NCBI RefSeq assembly: GCF_011039085.1
Contig: NZ_JAAKEI010000001.1
Coordinates: forward strand, 82,636 to 146,635
Direction: 5' to 3'
Source: Desulfovibrio sp. ZJ369
GTDB lineage: Bacteria > Desulfobacterota > Desulfovibrionia > Desulfovibrionales > Desulfovibrionaceae
Length of the DNA: 64,000 nt
In this document: in pieces, positions 1-7,980 of the stretch
Layout: every line of letters begins with the position of its first letter
Numbering within the stretch: position 1 is the stretch's first letter
Made by a program: the position numbers and the translations under genes
The notes under the pieces: generated by a model
Databases searched by the model: none
What the model was told of the DNA's origin: nothing
Seen by the model: only the letters and a program-made list of their open reading frames with translations

Positions 1-2
1 AG

Positions 3-692
3 GCCCATCCCGATCAGCTCAGGCCGGAAGTGGCCGAGCCCGCCGGTTGGCAGGCGCACTGGGATTCAAGCCATGTCAGGAAAGGCTATTCGGGCGTAGC
101 CGTATTCAGCAAGATCGCCCCTCTGGCCGCGCGGGCGGAACTGCCCGATCCCGCCTACCAGGGCGAGGGGCGTTTGCTGCATCTCGAATTTGCGGATTTT
201 CATTTTTTCAACGGGTACTTCCCCAATGGCGGGGCCGAGGAGTTGGATGAAAACGGCAAGCCCACAGGGCGATTCAGGCGCGTGCCCTATAAAATGGGTT
301 TTTTCGAGGCGTTTCTGAGCTATGCCGAAGAGTGCCGCCAAAGCAAACCTGTTGTGGTCTGCGGGGATTTCAACATTGCCCACAAAGCCATTGATCTGGC
401 ACGCCCCAGGCAAAATGTGAAAAATACCGGTTTTCTGCCCGAAGAACGCGCCTTTTTGGATCGTTTCACAGCAATGGGCTATGTGGATACCTTCCGCCAG
501 GTGCATGGCGACAAAACCGGCTGCTATTCCTGGTGGTCGTACAAAACGCGCGCGCGGGCAAAGAACATCGGCTGGCGCATTGATTATTTTTTTGTTTCCG
601 AAGAACTGGAGCCGGCCATCCGCGACGCCTGGATTGAAGACCAGGTCTACGGCTCGGATCATTGCCCGGTGGGCCTTGCCCTGGAACTGTAG
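3..692 (+). CDS. xth: Exodeoxyribonuclease III family protein (5' end outside window)
   Basis: Mg-dependent AP endonuclease / 3'-5' exonuclease of base-excision repair, cytoplasmic. The frame is open from base 3, and the upstream residues (AHPDQLRPE) continue the family fold, so the gene starts before the window and the in-frame GTG at 30 is not its start. Visible family motifs are GYSGVAVFSK, the catalytic GDFNIAH block, WRIDYFF and the terminal SDHCP, which carries the catalytic Asp-His pair. The variant resembles the Neisseria ExoA-like branch more than E. coli XthA. About 230 residues are visible; the family is usually 250-270, so only the N-terminal strand with the first metal-binding residues is missing. 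The TAG stop is followed by repeat DNA. Confidence 0.93.
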   Translation, partial: AHPDQLRPEVAEPAGWQAHWDSSHVRKGYSGVAVFSKIAPLAARAELPDPAYQGEGRLLHLEFADFHFFNGYFPNGGAEELDENGKPTGRFRRVPYKMGFFEAFLSYAEECRQSKPVVVCGDFNIAHKAIDLARPRQNVKNTGFLPEERAFLDRFTAMGYVDTFRQVHGDKTGCYSWWSYKTRARAKNIGWRIDYFFVSEELEPAIRDAWIEDQVYGSDHCPVGLALEL

Positions 693-849
693 CGCCTGCC
701 CGCATTTCTGCCGCCACAGCAGCGCGATGACGGCACGATGCGGCGCGGGTTCTGCCCAAGCGAGCGGAGGCAGCCCGCAGGGCTGTTGCCGTTGACGAGT
801 ACAATGAGCCTTGCGGCAATCGACAGCAGCGATAAGCGCTTTTTCCGTC

Positions 850-1045
850 AGAACGAAACTTTGAAACGCACGGCGGCTCAAAAGCAATATGCTCTAGAGC
901 ATTTTGCTTTTGAAATTATTCAATTTCAAAAGCGGCGCTGCCATCATTTCGCGTCCAGAGCGCGGTCTGGACGCTCATTCGGCGCGGGCGCCAGCTAACG
1001 CTGTCGCCAGAGCGGTTTAGCTAATTTTATTAGCAAACCGCTCTA
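850..1045. repeat. Modular palindromic intergenic element (tail of one copy plus a full copy)
   Basis: Bases 850-896 look like the tail of one element (…TTTGAAACGC…, then AAAAGCAATATGCTCTA). They share the CTA with a second copy beginning TAGAGC at 895. The second copy contains a 12-bp hairpin (GCTTTTGAAATT with its complement after ATTC), a hairpin on CGTCCAGA/TCTGGACG, and a closing hairpin AGAGCGGTTT…AAACCGCTCT ending at 1045. The same modules recur at about 15 other places in this window. Bases 693-849 and 1046-1122 hold no supported gene. Confidence 0.8.
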
Positions 1046-1122
1046 GCTCTTCCCCGTCCGAAGAGCCGGAGGCACACAGGAGGCAGTCCGATCTCCGCAA
1101 GGCACTTTCCCGTCCGTGGATT

Positions 1123-2247
1123 TCAGCGTGATTTCGCCGATGGGATCTCAGGCGTTCGGGTCACCAGATCGCTCAGGGCCAGGATGGTGTTGGCATAGGT
1201 TTGTGAATGGTTGTAGGCCATCAGGATCTTGTGCTGCCGGTCGCGCGCGAGCCCCGGCTTCCAGCCGTGTCTGGCCAGATAGTTGGCCAGGCTGGCCACC
1301 GCGTCGGGCACGCTGAAAAGATCCACCTTTCCGTCGCCGTCGCCGTCAGCGCCATAGACGGCAATATTGGAGGGCATAAACTGGCACAGACCCACGGCCC
1401 CGTAAATAGAACCGGGGAGCGTGCGCGGATCGGCCTTCTCGCGCAGCAGATGCTGCAGCAAGGCGCGCACTTCCTTGTACGCCCAGTCTGCGCGCCTGGG
1501 CATGGTTGCTGCAAACCAGTCCAGATGCTGCTCATAGCCGGGCATGCGCGGCAGCCATTGGCTGATGCTTTGGGGCTCCCGGCTCACCGCCATGCTGGCC
1601 AGGGTGTAAAAGGCATTTTCAGGCACGTCGGCCAGCACCTTGCCGAGGCGCGTCTCCACAAAAAGCAGGGATGCGGCAATGGCCGGGGGCACGCCGTAGC
1701 ACGCCTCGGCACTGGCAAAAGCCTGCGCGTTGGCCGCGATAAACTCCCGGCACAAGCGGGCGTTGCGCTCTGTGGCCACGCCCTTGTAATACAAGGGCGC
1801 GGGCTTGCCCGAAGGCGGCCTGGGGAAAAAACGCCGCAGATAGAGCTCGCGCATCTTGCGGCCCATGGGCGACTGGCTGGGCGTATTCCCCAGCGTGGCC
1901 AGCAGCCTGTCCACCTCGGGGCCGGCCAGACCGTCCGCGGCCAGGCGGCGGGCCAGGGGCTGCCACACAGGCGCAATGCCCGCAGCCGGGCCGGGCGGCG
2001 CGGCCTGCGTATGGCCGCCCGGCGCCGACACGCTTGCAGAGTCGCTTGAGGCTGGCGCGCCCCGGTTTGGGGAAAGCGGCGGAACAGGATCTGAAATTGT
2101 GTCGCCCGTCGCGCCTGCGGCGGGCGGCGGTGAAGCCGTTTGGGCCCCGCCGCAGGCAGCGAGCAACAAACAAATGGTCAAAAAGCAGCCCGGCAAAAAA
2201 ACCCGGCAAAAGCATACGGTTTTGTGCCGCGGCCGCCAAGGGCGCAT
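1123..2247 (-). CDS. mltB: Lytic murein transglycosylase (MltB / SLT_2 type lipoprotein)
   Basis: Cleaves the MurNAc-GlcNAc bond of peptidoglycan to give 1,6-anhydro ends; predicted to be anchored to a periplasmic membrane face. A signal sequence ends in a lipobox (LLAAC, Cys near residue 32), followed by a Pro/Ala-rich linker to about residue 95 and the catalytic domain to the C terminus. The catalytic Glu is in the block FVETRLG, and the later motifs YGAVGLCQFMPSN and GDGDGKVDLF are typical of MltB-type enzymes. Its 374 residues fit the family. The start codon lies 2 nt after the stop of the upstream regulator gene (TAAGCATG), so the two are probably co-transcribed. Confidence 0.9.
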   Translation of the reverse strand: MRPWRPRHKTVCFCRVFLPGCFLTICLLLAACGGAQTASPPPAAGATGDTISDPVPPLSPNRGAPASSDSASVSAPGGHTQAAPPGPAAGIAPVWQPLARRLAADGLAGPEVDRLLATLGNTPSQSPMGRKMRELYLRRFFPRPPSGKPAPLYYKGVATERNARLCREFIAANAQAFASAEACYGVPPAIAASLLFVETRLGKVLADVPENAFYTLASMAVSREPQSISQWLPRMPGYEQHLDWFAATMPRRADWAYKEVRALLQHLLREKADPRTLPGSIYGAVGLCQFMPSNIAVYGADGDGDGKVDLFSVPDAVASLANYLARHGWKPGLARDRQHKILMAYNHSQTYANTILALSDLVTRTPEIPSAKSR

Positions 2248-2249
2248 GC

Positions 2250-2942
2250 TTACAGCTCCTGCAGAATCCAGACGACCCGGCCCAACAGGCGCTTGGCCAG
2301 CAGTTCGGGCGTCAATGCGGTTTCGGGAAAATCCGGACTCTCCGAGCGCAGCAGATAGCCGTCCTGCGCGCTGTTCAAAAACACGCGGCGCAGCATAAGC
2401 CCTTCATTGGGCGCAAAAATGGCGTATATCTGGCCGGAAACCACGGTATTGTCCAGAGTATCCACACCCAAATGCGCTCCGGGAAGGATCAGGGGGCTCA
2501 TGTTGGCCCCGCGCATGCGCAGCACCAGAAGCCCTTCCCGTCCCAGAGAAAGCGGCAAGGCGATTTTGCCCACCGGCGTCAGCTCCGGCCGGGAGGCCTT
2601 GTCGTTATACGCGCACTGCATGTCGAAAATCGTGGAAACGGAATGCTTGGCCAGGGCATCACCGTAATGGGCCGCGCTTTCGGCCAGAGCGGCCGGCGCG
2701 TCCTGCGGCATGTAGCCGTGCTCGGTGCGCAGATACATGGGCCCTACTCCCTGCTTGAGCCAGTCAGGGTTAAGACCGAACTTTTCAAACAACTTCATAT
2801 ACCAGTCGCCCGGCACGGAATTGCGCCGTTTGGCGTCTGAAATGCTCGACTGGCGAATATCCAGCACTTCGGCCAGTTCCACTTGGGTGCGGCTGCTGGT
2901 GGCCAGCTTGATGCGTTCGTATATCTCTGCAAAGGCAGGCAT
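2250..2942 (-). CDS. CI/S24-type transcriptional regulator with degenerate peptidase site
   Basis: Residues 1-65 form a phage-repressor-like helix-turn-helix (TQVELAEVLDIRQSSISDAK). Residues 120-225 have the S24/LexA fold. In active S24 proteins the nucleophile lies in a G-D-S-M-x-P context; here it reads GANMSPLILPGA, so Asn replaces Ser. The expected catalytic Lys region reads GLMLRRV, without a Lys. It is therefore probably a non-cleaving DNA-binding regulator rather than an SOS-cleavable repressor. It is coupled to the downstream murein transglycosylase and has no phage genes around it, which suggests a resident chromosomal regulator. Its targets are unknown. Confidence 0.8.
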   Translation of the reverse strand: MPAFAEIYERIKLATSSRTQVELAEVLDIRQSSISDAKRRNSVPGDWYMKLFEKFGLNPDWLKQGVGPMYLRTEHGYMPQDAPAALAESAAHYGDALAKHSVSTIFDMQCAYNDKASRPELTPVGKIALPLSLGREGLLVLRMRGANMSPLILPGAHLGVDTLDNTVVSGQIYAIFAPNEGLMLRRVFLNSAQDGYLLRSESPDFPETALTPELLAKRLLGRVVWILQEL

Positions 2943-2955
2943 GAGGCGACTCCAT

Positions 2956-2976
2956 AACGCGGCTCAGGGCCGCGTT
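2956..2976 (-). terminator. Hairpin after hflC
   Basis: A perfect 8-bp stem (AACGCGGC / GCCGCGTT) with a 5-nt loop sits one base past the hflC stop and just before the start of the next gene. There is no strong T-tract, so it may act as an mRNA 3'-end stabiliser or attenuator rather than a full terminator. Confidence 0.5.
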
Positions 2977-2977
2977 G

Positions 2978-3826
2978 TCATTGTTGCAGATTAAGAAGCG
3001 GCGCTTGATTGGTAAGCACCATTTTACTGTTGTCTTTGAAGGATTTGCGCATGGCCTCCAGCCAACGCTGGTAGGCATAAAATTCCGGCGACTTGTTGTA
3101 GGCCTCCGCATAGATGGACGCAGCCCTGGCGTCGCCCGCGCCACGCACGATCTGCGCCTCACGGGCGGCTTCGGCGAGGATCACGGCGCTCTGGCGATCC
3201 GCGTCCGAGCGGATGCGCGTGGATTCCTCCTCGCCCTCCGAACGGTACTGCTTGGCCTGGCGCTCGCGCTCGGCGCGCATGCGTCCGAAAATGGCCCGTT
3301 GGTTTTCCGCCGGCAAATCCGTGCGCTTGATGCGCACGTCCAGCACTTCCACGCCGAAAGGCTTCATCAGCTCCGAGACCTTGTTGGTCACTTCCTTCAT
3401 GATCGCCGCGCGCTGGGAAGACACCACCTCGGTGAGGGTGTACGCGCCGATCAAAGCCCGCAACTGTGAATAGACCACATCGTCCAGGCGCGCCTGCGCT
3501 CCGGGTATGGTGCGCATGGTGCGGTAAAACTGGAGCGGATTGATGATCTTCCAGCGGGCGTAGTTATCAAGCACGATGGCCTTCTTGTCCACGGTGAAGG
3601 CTTCTCGCGAGCGTGCCTCGTAATCCAGCACGCGGGAATCAAAATAGACCACGTTCTGAATAAAGGGCAGCTTGAAATGCAGGCCCGGCCCGTACACCCG
3701 CGAAAGCGGCTCGCCCAGTTGCAGCACCAGGGCTTTCTGGGTCTGGTGTACGGTGAAGAAACACTGGCTGGCAAAAATCACGACGACAAGTGCCAGAACA
3801 GTCAGAAGCAGCGGATTTTTACGCAT
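2978..3826 (-). CDS. hflC: HflC, band-7/SPFH membrane protease modulator
   Basis: Partner of HflK in the inner-membrane HflKC complex that surrounds and restrains FtsH. One N-terminal membrane segment (about residues 7-25) is followed by an SPFH domain (about 26-190) and a long charged helical region (about 190-265) with the repeated RMRAERERQAKQ-type pattern typical of HflC. Its 282 residues match the family. The ATG overlaps the hflK stop by one base (TAATG), so the two genes are translationally coupled. No FtsH gene lies in the window. Confidence 0.95.
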   Translation of the reverse strand: MRKNPLLLTVLALVVVIFASQCFFTVHQTQKALVLQLGEPLSRVYGPGLHFKLPFIQNVVYFDSRVLDYEARSREAFTVDKKAIVLDNYARWKIINPLQFYRTMRTIPGAQARLDDVVYSQLRALIGAYTLTEVVSSQRAAIMKEVTNKVSELMKPFGVEVLDVRIKRTDLPAENQRAIFGRMRAERERQAKQYRSEGEEESTRIRSDADRQSAVILAEAAREAQIVRGAGDARAASIYAEAYNKSPEFYAYQRWLEAMRKSFKDNSKMVLTNQAPLLNLQQ

Positions 3827-4980
3827 TACTTTTTCTCCGGGCCCCTAGGGGCCTGAGGCTGGTCCAGGCCGGGCAGCGGCAGATAGGGCAACACGCGGCC
3901 GGCGGCTGCGCCGTCCATCAGCACCTTGTCTTTCGCGCCGGACAGAATTCCTTCCATTGCTTCATAATACAGCCGCTGCTCCGTGACCTTGGGGGCTTTG
4001 GCATGTTCCTGGCGCAGGGCATCGAAACGGGAGGCATCGCCCTCGGCAGTGCGCACCCGGGTGGCATTGTAGGCTTCGGCCTGGTTGCGCAGGGCCGCCG
4101 CCTGCCCGCGCGCCTTGGGCAAAAGCTCGTTGCGGTAGGCTTCGGCTTCATTGATGATCCGGCTCTTGTCCTCGCGGGCGCTGGCCACATCCTTGAAGGC
4201 GTCGATGACGTCCTGCGGGGGATGCACGTCCTGCAACTGCACGGCTATGACCTGAATGCCCGCTCCATAGCGATTGAGAATCTGCTGCAGAAGCTGCGTG
4301 GCCTCGCTCTGGATCTTGAGCTTGCCGTCAGTGATCGCGGAGTCGATCTGGCTGTTGCCGATGACTTCGCGCATGGCGGCCTCGGCCGCGTTGCGCACAA
4401 GTGCGGTAGGCGCGCTCACATTGAAAAGATATTGCACGGGATCGCTGATCTTGTACTGCACGCTGAACTGGACATTGACGATATTTTCGTCGCCCGTCAG
4501 CATGGAGGCTTCTTCGGGTATTGTCCGCAACTGGCCCTGCTGGAAGGTGGCGCTCTGCCCCACGGAGCGGAACCCCACCTCGCTGCGCAACACCTGGGTG
4601 ACATGCGGCTTGTAGACCGACTCAATGGGCACAGGCCAGGCATAATGCGGCCCGGGGCCTTCCGTGCGGTCATACTTGCCGAAGCGCAGCACCACGCCCT
4701 GCTCATCGGGGTTGACGATGTAAATGCCCGACAACAGCCATAGAACCACAACGGCAAGCACGACCAGAATCACCGCTCGCCCTTTGGGCACGCGCATTTG
4801 GGAAAGGCGATTGAACGGATTGCCGTCCGGCTGCCTGCCCTTGCCAAAGGGAGTGCGCCTGGCGCGGGGCTCGCCGCGCTCCGACGCCTCATCATCCTGA
4901 TCGCGGGGGGGGCGGGGGGGCGGATTCTGCCCCTGCTGTCTCTGCCGTTTTTCCTGTAATTTGTCCCAATCCCAATTCAT
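3826..4980 (-). CDS. hflK: HflK, band-7/SPFH membrane protease modulator
   Basis: HflKC complex subunit. The N terminus (about residues 1-65) is cytoplasmic and rich in Arg, Gln and Pro (RQQGQNPPPRPPRDQDDE). A single transmembrane helix (about 70-90, VILVVLAVVVLWLLSGIYIV) is followed by the SPFH domain (EQGVVLRFGKYDRTEGPGPH) and a coiled-coil tail with the conserved stretch EDKSRIINEAEAYRNELLPKA split around residue 285. At 384 residues it is slightly shorter than E. coli HflK (419). It is the first gene of the hflKC operon; a good sigma-70 promoter lies about 90 nt upstream. Confidence 0.95.
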   Translation of the reverse strand: MNWDWDKLQEKRQRQQGQNPPPRPPRDQDDEASERGEPRARRTPFGKGRQPDGNPFNRLSQMRVPKGRAVILVVLAVVVLWLLSGIYIVNPDEQGVVLRFGKYDRTEGPGPHYAWPVPIESVYKPHVTQVLRSEVGFRSVGQSATFQQGQLRTIPEEASMLTGDENIVNVQFSVQYKISDPVQYLFNVSAPTALVRNAAEAAMREVIGNSQIDSAITDGKLKIQSEATQLLQQILNRYGAGIQVIAVQLQDVHPPQDVIDAFKDVASAREDKSRIINEAEAYRNELLPKARGQAAALRNQAEAYNATRVRTAEGDASRFDALRQEHAKAPKVTEQRLYYEAMEGILSGAKDKVLMDGAAAGRVLPYLPLPGLDQPQAPRGPEKK

Positions 4981-5069
4981 GGTGGAGGCAATACCTTTGC
5001 TTCAGATGTGCGGGCGGCCATAGACAATGCATACAGATGGTACGCCCTGAGGGTGAGGGGTAGTGTTTA

Positions 5070-5098
5070 TAAATAGGACACGATTCCATCCTGGTCAA
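5070..5098 (-). promoter_or_regulatory. Sigma-70-type promoter for hflKC
   Basis: Reading on the minus strand: -35 TTGACC (5093-5098), 17-bp spacer, -10 TATTTA (5070-5075). It points at hflK, whose ATG is about 90 nt downstream. Confidence 0.6.
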
Positions 5099-5438
5099 GA
5101 CGGGCGACAGCACAATAACAGGCCGGGGCGCGGCGCGCCGGTTGGCAAAACGCGAGGAAGAATCTCCGCAAGTTTAAGATGGGAAAGACTTTTCGACTGA
5201 TGCTTTTTTAGAAAGAGCGGCGTTGAGAACGTATTCTGAAAGGGCATAAAAAGCCATCGGACCATACACTGCCGCATTTGCTTCCCACAGAACACATAAA
5301 AAACACCATGGCCCCGCCTTTGCAAACTGCGATGCCGGAAAGCGGGCTTTCGCCCTGGCTTGTACAAATTATTTTTCTATAATAGGACTTTTTATTTTTT
5401 CGGCAAGGACTCACGGCAGATGCTCCGGCAGCCGCCAG
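5099..5438. other. Intergenic region without supported gene
   Basis: It has lower GC than its surroundings. A TATAAT hexamer near 5380 lacks a correctly spaced -35. Short open frames here have no start signal or recognisable protein features. I see no RNA gene. Confidence 0.5.
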
Positions 5439-5463
5439 AGAATTTCAAAATGAAATTGCCCTA
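5439..5463. repeat. Minimal palindromic element at a stop codon
   Basis: The hairpin GAATTTCA / TGAAATTGC is a short version of the closing module of the dispersed element family. Its terminal CTA is the complement of the TAG stop of the adjacent minus-strand gene. Confidence 0.55.
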
Positions 5464-5736
5464 CTCCGCCATGCCAGCCACATACTCCTTTCCGGCGCGC
5501 ACACTGGGGCTGCGCAGGCTTGCGCCTGCCAGCGGCACCACGCGCACAACGCGCACCACGTCGGCCTCCACCGCGAAGCCGGGCGCATACTCGCTCAGGC
5601 CGCGGCGCGGGTCCTGGGCCGTGCCGCCTTGCCAGAGCAGAAAAGCGAAAAAGAATGCGCTGCCCAGCAGCACCGTGCTTAACAGGGCATAAGGAGCCGT
5701 ATACGCTTTGCTCAAGGTAATGATCCGCTGTGCCAT
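5461..5736 (-). CDS. Small single-pass membrane protein, unknown function
   Basis: It is not recognised. The 91 residues start at an ATG preceded by GGAGGAAGC; an upstream in-frame ATG at 5766 lacks such a site. One transmembrane helix (about residues 12-34, YALLSTVLLGSAFFFAFLLW) is followed by a short soluble tail containing VEADVVRVVRVVPLAGASLR. The tail is probably periplasmic. It is transcribed in the same direction as RNase J, about 250 nt downstream of it, and may be part of the same transcript. The TAG stop coincides with the end of a palindromic element. Confidence 0.6.
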   Translation of the reverse strand: MAQRIITLSKAYTAPYALLSTVLLGSAFFFAFLLWQGGTAQDPRRGLSEYAPGFAVEADVVRVVRVVPLAGASLRSPSVRAGKEYVAGMAE

Positions 5737-5988
5737 GCTTCCTCCGGGAGAGTCCTTTTGGGGCAAAGCGCCCGTGCCGCGCAGGGGGCCACGGCACTTT
5801 TTTCCGCCTGTCTCTCCTTACAGGGGGAAGGAAGCAAAAAGCATACCGCCCGGCAGAGAGCAGAACCGCTGCCCTTTGCCGGGCGTCTGAAAAGAAATTC
5901 GCGCCAGGGCCGTTTGGCTGTTTTGCGGACGGCCGCGCCCGTGCTGCCGGGGTATTCGGCAGATCCTTTTGAACAGGTTGAACAGGCT

Positions 5989-7647
5989 CTACACTTCGCT
6001 GATGATCGGCACCACCACCGGGTCGCGTTCCAGCACGCGGCGGAAAAAACGCCGCAGGGAAGAGCGGATGCCCTCCTGCATGCGCGTAAGCTGCCCGGGC
6101 CGGGCCGCCTCGATCTCATCCAGCACAAGGCATTTGGCGTCTTCCAGCAAGTGGCTGTAATGCTGCTCGAAAACAAAGCCCTTGGAAATCATTTCCGGAC
6201 CGTGCAGCACGCTGCCTGTCTCCGAATCCACCACCAGAACCACAATGACCATGCCTTCGTCGCCCAGTATGCGCCGTTCCTTGAGCACGGCAAAACCCAC
6301 GTCGCCCACGCCCTTGCCGTCCACCAGAGTGCATTCCACGGGCACGCGATCTTCCAGGCGGAAGGCGTCGGGCAAAAGCGTCAGAGGCTGGCCGTCTTCC
6401 AGAAGGATGATATTTTCCTGCGCCACGCCGCACGCGGCGGCCAGCCGGCCGTGCTTGACCAGATGCTGATACTCGCCATGCACCGGCACAAAAAGCTCTG
6501 GCTGCACCGCCAGGAGCATTTCGCGCAATTCCTCGCTGTGGGCATGGCCGGAAGCGTGGATGGCGTGCACGCTCTCATAGAGCACTTCCGCGCCCAGGCG
6601 GTACATCTCATTGATCAGGCGGGAAATGGCCTTGGCGTTGCCCGGAATCATCCGCGAGCTCATGACCACCGTATCGCCCTTGCGGATGCAGAGCTGGCGG
6701 TGGCCGCCCAGAACCATACGCGAGAGCGCCGAGAGCGGCTCGCCCTGCGCGCCGGTGACCACCAGCACGAGCCGGTTGTCCGGCAGATCCGGCACCCCGT
6801 TGTGCGCGTTGAAAAAGGCGGGCGGCAGCCTGGCAAAGCCCAGATCCCGCGCCATTTCAATATTATTGGCCAGGGATTTGCCGCTGATCACCACCGTGCG
6901 CCCGTGCTCCCGGGCCAGATCGAAGACTTCCTGGATGCGCTGGATATGGCTGGAAAAAAGCGTGATCACAATCCGGCCTTCCGCCGAATCAAAGACCTTG
7001 CCCAGAGACTCCTTGACTTCCCGCTCCGTGAGCGAACGCCCCTCGCGCATCACATTGGTGGAATCCGAAAGCAAGAGGCGCGCGCCTTTTGGCCCGGCGA
7101 AGTCGCGAAACAACTGCAAATCCGTGCCCGATCCGCCCAGGGGGTGCGGATCGATTTTGAAATCCCCGCTGTGCACCACCCGGCCCACTGGCGTTTCCAC
7201 GCCCAGGCCGAAGCCTTCGGGAATGGAATGACAGACCGGGAAAAAGTGAAACTTCAAATCGCCCAGCGGCAGCACGGTTTTGGCGTCCACCGGGCAAAGT
7301 TCCACCCAGTCCAGGATTTCGTGCTCGCGCAGCTTGTGCTCCACCAGAGCCAGGGTGAAGCGCGAGCCGTAAATGCGCGTGCCCTTGAGTTCCGGCACAA
7401 GCCAGGGCAGCGCGCCAATGTGATCCTCATGGCCGTGGGTGAGCACAATGCCCAGCAGCTTGTCTTTGATGTTCCTCACAGCGCCGAAATGCGGAATGAC
7501 CACGTCCACGCCCAGATGCGCGTCGTCCGGGAACATCAGCCCGCAGTCCACCATGACCACGCCGCCCGCGCTTTCCCACAGTTGACAGTTGAGGCCGATT
7601 TCCCCAAGCCCCCCAAGAGGCGTAATGCTGAGATATGCTTCGTTCAT
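5989..7647 (-). CDS. rnj: Ribonuclease J
   Basis: Metallo-beta-lactamase / beta-CASP ribonuclease (endo- and 5'-3' exonuclease) of mRNA turnover and rRNA maturation, cytoplasmic. The zinc site HGHEDH is at about residues 75-80, and further ligands lie in CHSIPEG, HSGDFKID and near HASGHAH. The beta-CASP region follows (SSHIQRIQEVFDLAREHGR) and the C-terminal domain occupies about residues 450-552. The length of 552 matches the RNase J1/J2 family (about 555). The start MNEAYLSITPLGGLGEIGLN is the usual N terminus. The gene stands alone; the next gene downstream is a small membrane protein. Confidence 0.95.
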   Translation of the reverse strand: MNEAYLSITPLGGLGEIGLNCQLWESAGGVVMVDCGLMFPDDAHLGVDVVIPHFGAVRNIKDKLLGIVLTHGHEDHIGALPWLVPELKGTRIYGSRFTLALVEHKLREHEILDWVELCPVDAKTVLPLGDLKFHFFPVCHSIPEGFGLGVETPVGRVVHSGDFKIDPHPLGGSGTDLQLFRDFAGPKGARLLLSDSTNVMREGRSLTEREVKESLGKVFDSAEGRIVITLFSSHIQRIQEVFDLAREHGRTVVISGKSLANNIEMARDLGFARLPPAFFNAHNGVPDLPDNRLVLVVTGAQGEPLSALSRMVLGGHRQLCIRKGDTVVMSSRMIPGNAKAISRLINEMYRLGAEVLYESVHAIHASGHAHSEELREMLLAVQPELFVPVHGEYQHLVKHGRLAAACGVAQENIILLEDGQPLTLLPDAFRLEDRVPVECTLVDGKGVGDVGFAVLKERRILGDEGMVIVVLVVDSETGSVLHGPEMISKGFVFEQHYSHLLEDAKCLVLDEIEAARPGQLTRMQEGIRSSLRRFFRRVLERDPVVVPIISEV

Positions 7648-7950
7648 GTCTGCCGTGCCTGTTGTTGACGCGCTGCAAAACGGGCGCGCTCCGTGATTGC
7701 GAGTTCAGGCCGAAACCGCATGACGCGGCATCGGGGTTGCGGCCACGGCGGGAGCATGATCCCGCCCCTTCCCCACGGTTCCGCATTCCGGCACGGCCTG
7801 CTGCCGTCCGCTTCCGGATGCGCTGGAGAAGATTGCTTTTGAAACGCTTTGCCTTTGCAAAGGCTCATTGAGTGGAAAAAACTGTTCGCGAGCCAATCCC
7901 GCGCCTTGCGGCGCACGATGCGCGGCATCACTGCGTTTGAGCCTTGAGAT
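7648..7950. other. Intergenic region without supported gene
   Basis: It lies between the rnj start and the end of the TolC-like gene. It should carry the rnj promoter, but I see no convincing -35/-10 pair. The short frames here lack coding character. Confidence 0.4.
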
Positions 7951-7980
7951 GCGCTGCCTTTCGCGAAAGCCGGGCAGCGC
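7951..7980 (-). terminator. Hairpin at the end of the TolC-like gene
   Basis: A perfect 8-bp stem GCGCTGCC / GGCAGCGC starts directly after the stop codon. The 14-nt loop is itself partly palindromic (TTTCGCGAAA). No T-tract follows. Confidence 0.5.

Noticed and set aside
850..1045. CRISPR-like repeats
   Set aside because: The repeats are dispersed, palindromic and modular, without regular spacers or cas genes nearby.
5360..5390. Promoter-like TATAAT pointing rightwards
   Set aside because: No -35 at 16-18 bp and no plus-strand gene downstream; the next genes are on the minus strand.
5758..7668. A 636-codon open frame on the plus strand opposite RNase J
   Set aside because: It is complementary to a well-conserved gene with intact catalytic motifs; its composition (His, Gln and Arg-rich) is that of a GC-driven antisense frame. 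Similar long frames opposite tolC, the TauE operon, cstA, pgi and the kinase gene were rejected for the same reason.
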